From the NCBI GenBank assembly GCA_910587955.1, contig CAJUNN010000006.1, positions 1 through 64,000 of the forward strand: a stretch of 64,000 bases of DNA, read 5' to 3'. The DNA comes from an uncultured Lachnospiraceae bacterium. GTDB lineage: Bacteria > Bacillota > Clostridia > Lachnospirales > Lachnospiraceae. Of the stretch, positions 8,046 through 17,377 are shown in pieces; positions within the stretch are counted from its first letter, which is position 1; each line of letters starts with the position of its first letter. The translations under genes and the position numbers were made by a program. The notes beneath the pieces are model-generated. The model searched no databases and was not told the origin of the DNA. It saw nothing but the letters and a program-made list of their open reading frames with translations.

Positions 8046-9221
8046 TTACCTGTTCAGAATCACATGCACAAACTCTGGCATATCCGGCGAAATCTCCCGG
8101 CCCGCCGCTTTATCCGCTGCCGCCTGCCAAAGCTCTTCCACCGTATAAATCCGGTATTTGGGAACCCGGAGCAATTTGGCTGCCGCCTCCAGCATGGCAA
8201 GGTAAAGGCTCCGGTAGCACCAGTTCTTCCCCAGCTTCAATTCCGACGCAAAAACCGGAAGAATGAGCTCTATATAATTCCGCATGGAAAGCTCCCCTGC
8301 CCCTTCCAGTTTACAAACTGCCAGCAGGCGCTCCAGCACTTCCGGCCGTATCTGTATGAATTGTCTTAAATAATAACACTCTTCCGCTTTTTGTTCAATA
8401 TAATATATTTTTCCTTCCAGGCCGTAAATTACCCGCATGGCATCGTAATAGCCAATCTTCATATTTCTGCGGCTTCTGGCTCCGTCAAACTGCAGAATGC
8501 TTCCCAGGTTTACCCGGGGTGCAATCTCGGTAACGCTCACCTCTTTGGGAATGGTAATCCGTTTCTCATGGCCCACTCCGAAGATCCGGATCAAAATCAA
8601 ATCCTCATACCCCTGTTCCAAAAGCGTATTAACAGGCAGCACATTCGTGACGCCGCCGTCCATATACGTCTTTCCATGGAGCTTTTCGTTCTTAAACACG
8701 GGAAGGTAAGAGCTGGCCAGAAGCATATCCTGCATCTGCCCCTCCGGGACCGCTTTCATATCCACATTCAATTCCTTCCGGTCCGTCACGGAAAAGGTAC
8801 AGGAATAAAATTCCACCGGACTCTCCCGGATCAGCTTCTCGTCAATGTTTTCTTCAATCAGCCTGCGCAAAGGCGTAATATCCGTACCTCCCTCTCCGAG
8901 AATACGAAACGTATCCCGCAGAGTCTCCCGCAGAAATTCCGGCGTCATTCCCTCTTTGTCAAACAATTTCGCCATCAGGCTGTCATCCACATCCATCACT
9001 TTGGAATACGCGATGTCTTTCCAAAGACCCTCCGCCCGATCCATATCGCCCATACAGATTAGCGCACCGTTCAAAGCACCTACGGAGGTTCCGGCAACAC
9101 CCCGGATTTTTACCCCTGCTTCCCGCAGGGCTTTCCAGGCTCCTATCTGATAAGCGCCCTTCGCGCCTCCTCCCTCCAACACCAGTCCATATTCCTTTGA
9201 CAAATCCAATACGGGTTCCAT
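8046..9221 (-). CDS. Patatin-like phospholipase
   Basis: Intracellular serine acyl-hydrolase of the RssA/patatin type, probably acting on phospholipids. Visible parts: oxyanion glycine-rich loop GGGAKG (17-22), nucleophile elbow GTSVG with Ser46, and the dyad aspartate in MDGGVTN (Asp188). Residues after about 290 form an extra helical region of unknown role. No signal peptide. It is the first gene of the minus-strand run leading to dusB; a strong hairpin terminator separates it from the SPFH gene upstream. Physiological substrate unknown. Confidence 0.87.
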   Translation of the reverse strand: MEPVLDLSKEYGLVLEGGGAKGAYQIGAWKALREAGVKIRGVAGTSVGALNGALICMGDMDRAEGLWKDIAYSKVMDVDDSLMAKLFDKEGMTPEFLRETLRDTFRILGEGGTDITPLRRLIEENIDEKLIRESPVEFYSCTFSVTDRKELNVDMKAVPEGQMQDMLLASSYLPVFKNEKLHGKTYMDGGVTNVLPVNTLLEQGYEDLILIRIFGVGHEKRITIPKEVSVTEIAPRVNLGSILQFDGARSRRNMKIGYYDAMRVIYGLEGKIYYIEQKAEECYYLRQFIQIRPEVLERLLAVCKLEGAGELSMRNYIELILPVFASELKLGKNWCYRSLYLAMLEAAAKLLRVPKYRIYTVEELWQAAADKAAGREISPDMPEFVHVILNR

Positions 9222-9291
9222 TGCCTTTTACATTCTCCTCCTGTTTCCGGTTCCGCGGACGCGCCCGCAGCATCCATTTTCCCTCGGGAAT

Positions 9292-9350
9292 AAAAAGCGG
9301 GCTGCTGCAAAATAAGACCGGACGGCTTATTCTGCGGCAGCCCTGTTTTT
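9292..9350. terminator. Bidirectional hairpin terminator between SPFH and patatin genes
   Basis: GGGCTGC (9299-9305) pairs with GCAGCCC (9337-9343), continuing inward to an 18-bp stem with one mismatch and one wobble. T-runs flank it on both strands. It closes the nfeD-SPFH unit. The stem sequence recurs near 31064. Confidence 0.8.
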
Positions 9351-9357
9351 TCAAACA

Positions 9358-10287
9358 TCAGCTTTCTTTGGCCACCTCCGCAATGGATTTCACCATTCCG
9401 GCCATTCCCTGAATGTCGGAGGGAATGATAATCTTTGTCGCCTTTCCATCTGCCGCCTTCGCAAATGCCTCCAGGCTTTTCAACTGCAGGACGGCATCGT
9501 CCGCTGACGCTTCTTTGAGCATCTTCAAACCGTCCGCATTGGCCTGCTGCACTTTCAAAATTGCCAGAGCCTGGCCTTCCGCCTCCCGGATGGTAGCCTC
9601 TTTCTTTGCCTCTGCACGCAGGATCGCAGCTTCCTTCTCTGCCTCCGCATCCAGAATCGCGGACTCTTTCTTTCCTTCCGCCACCAGAATCGTGGACTTC
9701 TTCTCACCTTCCGCGCGCAGGATCGCTTCACGGCGCTCACGCTCGGCTTTCATCTGCTTCTCCATGGCATCCTGAATGGCCGCAGGCGGAATGATATTTT
9801 TCAGCTCTACCCGGTTTACCTTAATGCCCCAGGGGTCTGTGGCAATATCCAGGGAAGCGCGCATCTTCGTATTGATCACCTCGCGGGAAGTCAGGGTCTG
9901 GTCCAGTTCCAGCTCGCCGATGATATTACGCAGGGTGGTCGCCGTCAGGTTTTCAATCGCCATAATCGGATTTTCCACGCCGTATGCGAAGAGCTTGGGA
10001 TCCGTAATCTGGAAAAACACTACCGTGTCAATCCGCATGGTAACATTATCCTTCGTAATCACCGGCTGGGGAGCAAAGTCCACAACCTGTTCCTTCAAAG
10101 TCACACGCCGGGCCACCCGGTCCAGAAACGGAGCCTTAAAATGAATTCCCACACCCCAGGTTCCGATATACGCGCCCAGACGCTCTACAACCAGAGCCTG
10201 GGACTGAGGTACGATCTTGATGCAGGATGCAAGAATGATCAAAAGAAATACAACCAGAATAATGGTCAGCACTACAAAAACAGGCAT
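9358..10287 (-). CDS. SPFH/stomatin-family membrane protein (QmcA-like)
   Basis: Membrane scaffold protein of the stomatin/prohibitin group. One N-terminal membrane helix (about 3-23) is followed by the SPFH domain (about 25-185). After it comes a long alanine/glutamate/lysine-rich coiled coil (about 190-250) with repeated AEGEKK/AEAEKE-type units that drives oligomer ring formation in the family. 309 aa. It is 3 bp downstream of an NfeD gene, the standard pairing. Probable role in membrane microdomain organisation or protease regulation; exact function not inferable. Confidence 0.9.
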   Translation of the reverse strand: MPVFVVLTIILVVFLLIILASCIKIVPQSQALVVERLGAYIGTWGVGIHFKAPFLDRVARRVTLKEQVVDFAPQPVITKDNVTMRIDTVVFFQITDPKLFAYGVENPIMAIENLTATTLRNIIGELELDQTLTSREVINTKMRASLDIATDPWGIKVNRVELKNIIPPAAIQDAMEKQMKAERERREAILRAEGEKKSTILVAEGKKESAILDAEAEKEAAILRAEAKKEATIREAEGQALAILKVQQANADGLKMLKEASADDAVLQLKSLEAFAKAADGKATKIIIPSDIQGMAGMVKSIAEVAKES

Positions 10288-10290
10288 AAG

Positions 10291-10731
10291 TCAGTCCTCC
10301 TTCTTTTCTTCCACAATTAATTTTACACCTTCCACAGCTTTCACCAGCACACGCGCATCCACCGGAATCACTGCCGTGTCCTCCGTTGTTCTCGCCGTCC
10401 AGGTCAGCCCTTTGACAAAAACTTCGCCTTTTCCCTCCAGATTGGAAACCTCCGCCGTCACAACCGCCGTCTTTCCGATCAGGCTGTCTACATTGGTCTT
10501 TTCCTTTTTCTGGCTGTTAAAATGGCGGACCGCCCAAGGCCGCGTGGCAAACAGAAGAACCAGGGACACCGCACAAAATACTGCCCACTGTACCGTGGGA
10601 ACTACCCCTGCCAAGGAAAGAAAGAATCCCACCAGCGCGCCTCCGGCAAACCAAATGGTTGTCAGGCCCAGCGTAATAATCTCAACGACCAGCAGCACAA
10701 TAAAAAGAAGCAGCCAGTATAAAGCATCCAT
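10291..10731 (-). CDS. NfeD-family membrane protein
   Basis: Short-form NfeD (146 aa): about three N-terminal membrane helices (residues 3-75) and a C-terminal cytoplasmic OB-fold-like domain (about 85-140: GKTAVVTAEVSNLEGKGEVFVKG and following). Such proteins partner with SPFH proteins encoded next door, as here with a 3-bp gap. No ClpP-like protease domain is present, which distinguishes it from long NfeD. A good promoter (10765-10793) drives the pair. Confidence 0.88.
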   Translation of the reverse strand: MDALYWLLLFIVLLVVEIITLGLTTIWFAGGALVGFFLSLAGVVPTVQWAVFCAVSLVLLFATRPWAVRHFNSQKKEKTNVDSLIGKTAVVTAEVSNLEGKGEVFVKGLTWTARTTEDTAVIPVDARVLVKAVEGVKLIVEEKKED

Positions 10732-10764
10732 CTTGTTCCCTCCTTCTTCTTTATTCTCTTTGTT

Positions 10765-10793
10765 ATCATACTATAGTTTTACCAGAAATACAA
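10765..10793 (-). promoter_or_regulatory. Promoter of nfeD-SPFH
   Basis: Minus strand TTGTAT (10788-10793), 17-bp spacer, TATGAT (10765-10770), followed by an AGGAGG-type RBS before the NfeD start. Confidence 0.6.
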
Positions 10794-10820
10794 GGAAACC
10801 AGTTGTTAAATTTTAATGAA

Positions 10821-10846
10821 GGGAGCGTCCCTCCCGGAACGCTCCC
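10821..10846 (-). terminator. Hairpin after SleB-type gene
   Basis: GGGAGCGT (10821-10828) pairs with ACGCTCCC (10839-10846), 15-34 bp beyond the stop of the wall hydrolase gene. The following T-run on the minus strand is weak, so termination is probable rather than sure. Confidence 0.55.
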
Positions 10847-10862
10847 TCAGCCAATTCTTCTC

Positions 10863-11894
10863 TTAATAGAACACATGGCTCCCAATCACAATACTGTCAG
10901 ATCCCACCGAAGCTCCCGCCCTGCGGAAATGGGTATAGCTTCCGATGGTGGTATAACCGTTAATTGCATCCTGGGCAGCCTGCATACAGCTTGCCTTCGG
11001 CCCCCCGAGATACCTGGCAATAGAACCGTTGCTGACCGGGCCGAACTGTCCCGGCGCATAGATCACCTCCGCAATGGAATTGGGATACCTAGGGCTCTTT
11101 ACCCGGTTCATAACCACTGCGCCGATAGCCACCTGGCCGTCATAAGGCTGATTGCCGCCTTCTGCCTGAATCAAGGCTGCCAGAAGCACCACCTCGTTGC
11201 CGTTCGCCTGGAAAGCCGCCAGCTGCTGTTTCAGCTTCTCCCGCTTCTCCTCAGCTTCCTTGGCCCGTATTTCCTCCATGGTCATGGCCTCGCCCAGTTC
11301 ATACTGGACACTCACAAACTCTGCTGCCACGAAACCTGTCTTTTCTTCCGCATACCGGACCTGGATCCACTCGGACCCTTCCGCGTCCCCGCCTTCTACC
11401 ACGTCCAGCTTCTCACCCTCTCCGATGGTCTTCAAAATCCTGGATTCCGTGTTTGCCTCAGATCGGATACGGAGTCCTCCTGTCGTAGAGGTAGCCACAA
11501 GCATTACTTCCTCCTGAGCCCGCTCATACGCTTCCAAACCGAACACCAGGTACTCATTGTTTACATAGCCTTCCAGATTTCCGGACTGTACTTTGGTCCA
11601 GCCGTCCAGAAGCTCCACCACATTACCGCCGTCTCCCTGGAACATCCGTCCCAGAGCCTCCGACTCCGCATTGGGCTCGGAGCGCACAGTCACATAATCG
11701 TCTACATTCGCAAGAACTTTGGTATCCCACTCATCCTGGCGCTGCATTTCTTCTAAATCTTCACTCGTCAAATCTTCCATAACAGAGCTGATACCGGCCG
11801 ATGTCTCCACATCCAGCTCCTCAAATCCCGACGTCAAAATCCAGATCAGGACCAGACTGAGAAAAACCGGCATCCGTTTACGGATCGTGTACAT
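10863..11894 (-). CDS. SH3-domain cell wall hydrolase (SleB/CwlJ type)
   Basis: Exported wall hydrolase, 343 aa from the ATG with GGGAGG five bases upstream. An N-terminal hydrophobic signal/anchor (about 8-25) is followed by two bacterial SH3 domains (about 55-110 and 130-190), a lysine/glutamate-rich linker (about 195-225), and a C-terminal Hydrolase_2 domain with the catalytic-glutamate region ALIQAEGGNQPYDGQ and AIGAVVMNRV. The family includes spore cortex lytic enzymes, but paralogues with SH3 domains act on vegetative walls, and this gene has no sporulation neighbours. Three TGTAAT repeats lie upstream. Confidence 0.85.
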   Translation of the reverse strand: MYTIRKRMPVFLSLVLIWILTSGFEELDVETSAGISSVMEDLTSEDLEEMQRQDEWDTKVLANVDDYVTVRSEPNAESEALGRMFQGDGGNVVELLDGWTKVQSGNLEGYVNNEYLVFGLEAYERAQEEVMLVATSTTGGLRIRSEANTESRILKTIGEGEKLDVVEGGDAEGSEWIQVRYAEEKTGFVAAEFVSVQYELGEAMTMEEIRAKEAEEKREKLKQQLAAFQANGNEVVLLAALIQAEGGNQPYDGQVAIGAVVMNRVKSPRYPNSIAEVIYAPGQFGPVSNGSIARYLGGPKASCMQAAQDAINGYTTIGSYTHFRRAGASVGSDSIVIGSHVFY

Positions 11895-11929
11895 ATAGAC
11901 CTCCCTGTGTAACATTTGTATTTCATTTT

Positions 11930-11956
11930 ATTACAATTATTATTACAAATATTACA
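11930..11956 (-). repeat. Three TGTAAT repeats upstream of the wall hydrolase gene
   Basis: On the minus strand TGTAAT occurs at 11951-11956, 11942-11947 and 11930-11935, start-to-start spacings 9 and 12 bp, in a very AT-rich upstream region. A related TGTTAC lies at 11909-11914. Possible regulator-binding repeats. Confidence 0.4.
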
Positions 11957-12047
11957 AGATTATTACGCCGTTATTGTAGCAAAGAGATCTATCTTTGTCA
12001 AGGGGCTGAATTTCCCCGGATTTGCAGATTTTTGAAAATTTTCCCTG

Positions 12048-12827
12048 TCAGCTTTTTCTCTTCTGCCGATATGCTTCATACAGCAGAATGGATGACGCTA
12101 CGGAAGCATTCAAAGACTCCAGCTTCCCTTCCATAGGAATGCGGATGCGTATATCCGCCAGATCCGCCAGTCCTGCGCTCAGGCCGCTGCTCTCATTTCC
12201 TACCAGAAAGGCCGCTCCTCCCTCGTAGCTTTCCCTGTCATAGGTATGTTTCCCGTCCAGATGGGCGGCAAAAGAAGGAATTCCTCTTTCCTTCAAAAAT
12301 GCCAGCACCCCTTCCAGCTCTTCCGCGTAGACAAAGGGTACCCGGTAAATGGATCCCATGGTGGAACGGATGGTCTTGGGATTGTACATGTCCACGGAGC
12401 CTTTGCTTAAAATAATTCCTGCGGCGCCTGCTCCCTCGGCTGTCCGCATAATGGTTCCCAGATTTCCCGGATCCTGCAGGTTTTCCAATATTAAAAGCAG
12501 GGGCTTTTCTTTTAGCAACAGATCCTCCAGGGTATAATGGTACTGCCGCACCAGGCAGAGAACTCCCTGCGGATTCTGCGTATCACTCATAGCCCGGAAT
12601 ACGGAATCCTGGACCACCTCATAGGGAACCTCTTTCAAAGCCGGATCTTTCCCGTACTTTTCAAAGAAACTCTCGGAACAATACACCTTCTCCAGCCGAT
12701 CTCCGGGCGCTTCACGCAACATCTTCGGCCCTTCCGCCACAAACAGATCTTTGGCATCCCGGATCTTCCCCTTCTTATTTAACTGCATCAGCAGTTTTAC
12801 CTGCTGGTTTGCCGTACTGGTAATCAT
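12048..12827 (-). CDS. TrmH-family RNA 2'-O-methyltransferase
   Basis: SPOUT-fold methyltransferase that methylates a ribose in rRNA or tRNA with SAM. All three SpoU motifs are visible: NLQDPGNLGTIMRTA, LVGNESSGL and IPMEGKLESLNASVA. An N-terminal substrate-binding domain (about 1-100) precedes them. 259 aa starting at MITSTANQQ, with GGAG eight bases upstream; longer upstream extension is out of character. It follows pfkA by 13 bp at the end of the coaBC-dnaE-pfkA run. Target nucleotide unknown. Confidence 0.9.
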   Translation of the reverse strand: MITSTANQQVKLLMQLNKKGKIRDAKDLFVAEGPKMLREAPGDRLEKVYCSESFFEKYGKDPALKEVPYEVVQDSVFRAMSDTQNPQGVLCLVRQYHYTLEDLLLKEKPLLLILENLQDPGNLGTIMRTAEGAGAAGIILSKGSVDMYNPKTIRSTMGSIYRVPFVYAEELEGVLAFLKERGIPSFAAHLDGKHTYDRESYEGGAAFLVGNESSGLSAGLADLADIRIRIPMEGKLESLNASVASSILLYEAYRQKRKS

Positions 12828-12840
12828 AATACCGCTCCGC

Positions 12841-13818
12841 TTAGTGGGTGGACAGGGCCAGGGCGATTTCATACTGGTAAGGCGCAATTCCCTTGGCCAT
12901 CTGCAAAGCCTCGTCAATATCAAAGTCCTGGAACTCCCCGTGCTGATAGCCTACCACCCGGTTCGTCTTGCCCGCACAGAGCAGATCCGCCGCCATAGCT
13001 CCCATCATAGACGCATAAACCCGGTCCTTGCAGGTGGGACATCCGCCCCGCTGCATATGGCCCAGAATCGTGGCTCTGGTCTCAATTCCCGTAGCCGCCT
13101 CAATCCGACGGGCCATGCTGGCGGAATGGCCGACTCCCTCTGCATTGACAATAATATGATGCTTCTTGCCCCGTTTCCGGTTGGCAATGATGTTGTTAAT
13201 AATTTTCTGCTCGTCGTAGTCGTAATTCTCCGGCAGCAGAATATCCTCTGCTCCGTTTGCAATGCCGCACCAAAGAGCAATATATCCCGCATTCCTTCCC
13301 ATAACCTCTATGATGCTGCAGCGCTCGTGGGAAGTGGAGGTATCCCGCACCTTATCGATGGCTTCCATAGCCGTATTTACAGCCGTATCAAACCCGATGG
13401 TGTACTCCGTACAGGAGATGTCCAAATCAATGGTTCCCGGAACGCCGATGGTATTGATCCCCAGCGCCGCCAGCTTCTGGGCTCCCTTAAAAGAACCGTC
13501 TCCTCCGATTACCACAATGCCGTCAATCCCATGTTTTCTGCAAATCTCGGCTCCGCGCTGCTGGCCCTCCTCTGTCATAAATTCCCGGCAGCGGGCCGTG
13601 AACAAAATGGTGCCGCCCCGCTCAATGGTGCTTGACACATCGTTGGCCGACAGATCCACAATTTCCTCATTCAAAAGACCCGTGTAGCCTTTCCGGATTC
13701 CTTTTACCGCCTTTCCGTTGGCAAGTGCCTTCCTCACCACCGCCCGGATGGCCGCATTCATCCCCGGTGCATCTCCGCCGCTGGTAAGCACTCCGATTGT
13801 TTTAATTTCTTTCGCCAT
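12841..13818 (-). CDS. pfkA: ATP-dependent 6-phosphofructokinase
   Basis: Phosphorylates fructose 6-phosphate in glycolysis. The 325-aa protein has the ATP loop TSGGDAPGMN (12-21), GGDGSFKGA (the GGDGS form typical of ATP- rather than PPi-dependent enzymes), the catalytic PGTIDLD and the substrate loop MGRNAGYIA. Length fits allosteric bacterial PfkA. The ATG is chosen over an adjacent GTG because GGAGG stands seven bases upstream. It follows dnaE by about 50 bp; dnaE-pfkA neighbourhood is frequent in Firmicutes. Confidence 0.96.
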   Translation of the reverse strand: MAKEIKTIGVLTSGGDAPGMNAAIRAVVRKALANGKAVKGIRKGYTGLLNEEIVDLSANDVSSTIERGGTILFTARCREFMTEEGQQRGAEICRKHGIDGIVVIGGDGSFKGAQKLAALGINTIGVPGTIDLDISCTEYTIGFDTAVNTAMEAIDKVRDTSTSHERCSIIEVMGRNAGYIALWCGIANGAEDILLPENYDYDEQKIINNIIANRKRGKKHHIIVNAEGVGHSASMARRIEAATGIETRATILGHMQRGGCPTCKDRVYASMMGAMAADLLCAGKTNRVVGYQHGEFQDFDIDEALQMAKGIAPYQYEIALALSTH

Positions 13819-13867
13819 CACGTTTCCTCCTCATAATTGTAGTGCCCTATCTATATCTGATGTGATT

Positions 13868-16800
13868 TTAATTCATTCTGCCTATCTTTTCAATACGTTT
13901 CTCCACAACTTTTACATTTTCTTCCCCAAAACGCCGGCGCAGCCTCTCCAGAAGCTCGCCTCCGGCCCGCACGCTCCGTCCCGGGGGCAGGCGTTTTACT
14001 TTCTTCTCCGCCGCCGCATACAAAACCACCCCGTCAGAACCGTCGCTGTCGTGCAGAAGTTTAAGAAGTTCCTCCTCCTGCCCGGCGCAGTCCTCCAGAT
14101 CCCGGAACTGGATCCAAAGCTCCCGCCTGCCGGCGTCGAAAGGAATAATGCGGTCGCAGATGAGCTTGCTGGCCTTTTCCTCCTCCGCGCTCACATGGCC
14201 GCTGATAAATATCTTCGCCTCTTCCTTAAGAAGCTCCGAATTCCGCTCATAAATGTTGGGGAAGACAATAACCTCCACATTTCCCACCAGATCCTCCACA
14301 TTGAGAAAAGCCATCATGCGGCTATTCTTTGTATATTTCACGGTTTTGGAAGTAATCATGCCGCCGATCACCGCCATCTGCCCGTCCCGCATCCGCGTCT
14401 CGTTTGTCTCCTCGTCCGGCTGGAAATCTGCCGTCACCGCTGTGATATTCTTCCTCCAGCGCTCCTCGTATTCCTCCAGGGGATGGCCGCTGATATAGAT
14501 CCCCAGAACCTCCTTCTCAAAGGAAAGCAGCAGTTCCTTCGGATACTCCTCCACCTTTGGAAGCTGTATCTGAAAGCTCTGTTTCTCCTCTTCCCCCACC
14601 AAATCAAAAAGGCTTATCTGCCCGGTCATGACGGTTTTCCGGCTCTGAGCCACACTTTCCATAATTCCCGCATAAGCCAGAATGTACTGCTGCCTATTGC
14701 CGCCCAAGCTGTCGAAAGCCCCTGCCTTGATGAGGTTTTCTACGGTCTTTTTGTTGACTTCCTTCCCCGACATGCGCTCTACAAAATCCGTCAGGCTCTT
14801 AAAAGCCCCTCCCAGCTGCCGTTCCGTCACCATGGAAGCCACTACGGGACGGCCGATGCTTTTGATAGCGGAAAGACCGTAGCGGATGGAACTGCCGGAC
14901 ACGGAAAATCCGGCCTCCCCCTCATTGATATCCGGCGGCAGAATGGAAATGCCCATTTGACGGCAGCTTAAAATATATTCGGCCACCTTGCCCGGGTTGT
15001 CGATTACGGAAGTCATCAGCGCCGCCATAAACTCAACCGGATAATAATATTTTAGGAATGCTGTCTGATAAGCCACCACCGCATAGGCCGCCGCGTGAGA
15101 CTTATTAAAAGCATATTTGGCGAAATCCGTCATCTCATCAAAAATCTTCTGGGCCGTTTTCTCGGAGATGCCGTTTGCAATACAACCGGGAACTCCCTCT
15201 GCCTCATTGCCGTAGACAAAATTCTGCCGCTCCTTCTCCATCACAGCCGCCTTCTTCTTGGACATGGCACGGCGCACCAGATCGCTTCTCCCCAGCGTAT
15301 AGCCTGCCAGCTTCTGCACAATCTGCATGACTTGTTCCTGATAAACAATACAGCCGTAAGTAGGTTCCAGGATCTCCTCCAGCTGGGGACAGTCATAGAA
15401 AATGGTTTCCGGGTGATCCTTTCCCCGGATGTACTGGGGAATAAAATCCATAGGGCCGGGCCGGTACAGAGAAATTCCTGCAATTACATCCTCCAGGCTT
15501 CTGGGCTTTAACTCCTTCATAAAGCTTTTCATCCCGCTGCTCTCCAGCTGGAACACACCGTCCGTCCGGCCCGTACCCAAGGATGCCAATACCTCTTTGT
15601 CATCGTAGTCAATGCGATCCATATCCAGACTGACGCCGTATCCTTTTTCCGCCAGTCTTGCCGCGTCCTGGATCACCGTCAGGGTGCGCAGGCCCAGGAA
15701 ATCCATTTTCAGAAGTCCCAGCTCCTCCAGCGTAGTCATGGTAAACTGAGTGGTAATGGAACCGTCGCTGGCCCTGGATAGGGGAACGTACTCATCCACC
15801 GCTTTCTGGCTGATCACCACCCCGGCCGCGTGCATAGAAGTATGTCTGGGCAGCCCCTCCAGGCGCATAGACATATCAATCAGTTCATGGACCTGGGGAT
15901 CCTTCTCATAACTGCCCCGGAATTCCGGATTCATCTGAAGGGCCATCTGAAGGGTAACATTTTTGCCCGGCTCCGAAGGGATCATTTTGGCAATGGAATC
16001 CACAAACGCATAAGGCATATCCATCACGCGTCCCACGTCACGGATCACGCCCCTGGCAGCCATGGTACCAAAGGTGACAATCTGTACCACCCGGTCTTTC
16101 CCGTACTTTCGAACCACATAGTCGATAACCTCCTGCCTGCGCTCGAAGCAGAAATCAATATCAATATCCGGCATGGACACCCGCTCGGGATTTAAAAAGC
16201 GTTCAAAAAGGAGCTGGTAGCGCACCGGATCAATATTGGTGATTCCCATAGTATAGGAGACAATGCTGCCTGCCGCCGAGCCCCGCCCCGGTCCCACGGC
16301 GATGCCGTTGTCCCGGGCATACTTGATAAAATCCCACACAATCAGAAAATAATCCACATACCCCATCTTCCTGATTACATCCAGCTCATACTCCAGCCTC
16401 CGGCGAAGGCTCCCGTCATCCTGGGGATACCGTTTCTCAAGTCCCTCAAAACAGATCTTGTTCAGGTATTCCCAGGAAGTATATTCCTGCGGCACGTCAT
16501 ACTTAGGCAGCTTGGTGACGCCGAACTCGATCTCCACATTGCACCGCCGGGCAATTTCCCCTGTATTTTCCAGGGCTTCCCTGGCATAGGGAAACAGCTC
16601 CGCCATCTCTTCGGGCGATTTCACGTAAAACTGTCCTCCCTCATAGCGCATCCGGTCTTCATCATCCAGCTTTTTCCCCGTCTGGATGCAGAGCAGGATA
16701 TCATGGGGCTTAACGTCCTCCGCATACGTGTAGTGGATGTCGTTGGTGGCCACCAAGGGGATTTCAAGCTCTTTGCTCATGCGCAGCAGCGCCTGATTCA

Positions 16801-17356
16801 CAGTCTTCTGATCCGGAATCCCGTGATCCTGCAGCTCCAGAAAATAATTGCCTTTTCCAAAGATCTTTTCATATTTCAGGGCCTTCTTCTTGGCCTCATC
16901 GTAGAGACCCTTTACAATATATCTCTGCACCTCCCCGGCCAGGCAGGCGCTCAAAGCGATGATCCCTTCGTGGAATTCCTCCAGCACCTCCATATCCACC
17001 CTGGGCCGGTAATAAAAGCCTTCCACGTAGCCTCTGGATACAATTTTCACCAGGTTCGCATAACCCTCATTGGTTTCTGCGAGCAGCACCAGATGGTAAT
17101 AGCGGTCCTCGCCCCCGGTCACTTCCTTATCAAAACGGGAATTGGGAGCCACATAGACCTCACAGCCCAGGATAGGCTTAATCCCTTCCGCCTTAGCCGC
17201 CCGGTAAAAATCTATCACCCCGAACATGGCTCCGTGATCCGTGATGGCTGCCGCTTCCATGCCCAGCTCCTTCACACGGGCCACATATTCTTTGATCTTA
17301 TTGGAGCCGTCCAGCAAACTATATTCCGTATGGGTATGCAGATGTACAAATGACAT
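13868..17356 (-). CDS. dnaE: DNA polymerase III alpha subunit (DnaE)
   Basis: Replicative polymerase subunit, 1162 aa. An N-terminal PHP domain starts at once (HLHTHTEYSLLDG, 5-17). The C-family palm follows, with catalytic aspartates in MPDIDIDF (near residue 395), then fingers, tandem helix-hairpin-helix and C-terminal OB domain (about 970-1070). In Firmicutes DnaE works beside PolC, extending RNA primers. The gene is intact and lies between coaBC (21-bp gap) and pfkA. Start supported by AGGAG seven bases upstream. Confidence 0.97.
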   Translation of the reverse strand: MSFVHLHTHTEYSLLDGSNKIKEYVARVKELGMEAAAITDHGAMFGVIDFYRAAKAEGIKPILGCEVYVAPNSRFDKEVTGGEDRYYHLVLLAETNEGYANLVKIVSRGYVEGFYYRPRVDMEVLEEFHEGIIALSACLAGEVQRYIVKGLYDEAKKKALKYEKIFGKGNYFLELQDHGIPDQKTVNQALLRMSKELEIPLVATNDIHYTYAEDVKPHDILLCIQTGKKLDDEDRMRYEGGQFYVKSPEEMAELFPYAREALENTGEIARRCNVEIEFGVTKLPKYDVPQEYTSWEYLNKICFEGLEKRYPQDDGSLRRRLEYELDVIRKMGYVDYFLIVWDFIKYARDNGIAVGPGRGSAAGSIVSYTMGITNIDPVRYQLLFERFLNPERVSMPDIDIDFCFERRQEVIDYVVRKYGKDRVVQIVTFGTMAARGVIRDVGRVMDMPYAFVDSIAKMIPSEPGKNVTLQMALQMNPEFRGSYEKDPQVHELIDMSMRLEGLPRHTSMHAAGVVISQKAVDEYVPLSRASDGSITTQFTMTTLEELGLLKMDFLGLRTLTVIQDAARLAEKGYGVSLDMDRIDYDDKEVLASLGTGRTDGVFQLESSGMKSFMKELKPRSLEDVIAGISLYRPGPMDFIPQYIRGKDHPETIFYDCPQLEEILEPTYGCIVYQEQVMQIVQKLAGYTLGRSDLVRRAMSKKKAAVMEKERQNFVYGNEAEGVPGCIANGISEKTAQKIFDEMTDFAKYAFNKSHAAAYAVVAYQTAFLKYYYPVEFMAALMTSVIDNPGKVAEYILSCRQMGISILPPDINEGEAGFSVSGSSIRYGLSAIKSIGRPVVASMVTERQLGGAFKSLTDFVERMSGKEVNKKTVENLIKAGAFDSLGGNRQQYILAYAGIMESVAQSRKTVMTGQISLFDLVGEEEKQSFQIQLPKVEEYPKELLLSFEKEVLGIYISGHPLEEYEERWRKNITAVTADFQPDEETNETRMRDGQMAVIGGMITSKTVKYTKNSRMMAFLNVEDLVGNVEVIVFPNIYERNSELLKEEAKIFISGHVSAEEEKASKLICDRIIPFDAGRRELWIQFRDLEDCAGQEEELLKLLHDSDGSDGVVLYAAAEKKVKRLPPGRSVRAGGELLERLRRRFGEENVKVVEKRIEKIGRMN

Positions 17357-17377
17357 GTTCCCTCTCCTTCTTCCCCT

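Noticed and set aside
11930..11956. A true WalR box
   Set aside because: Half-sites match but start-to-start spacings are 9 and 12 bp instead of 11; kept only as a low-interest repeat.
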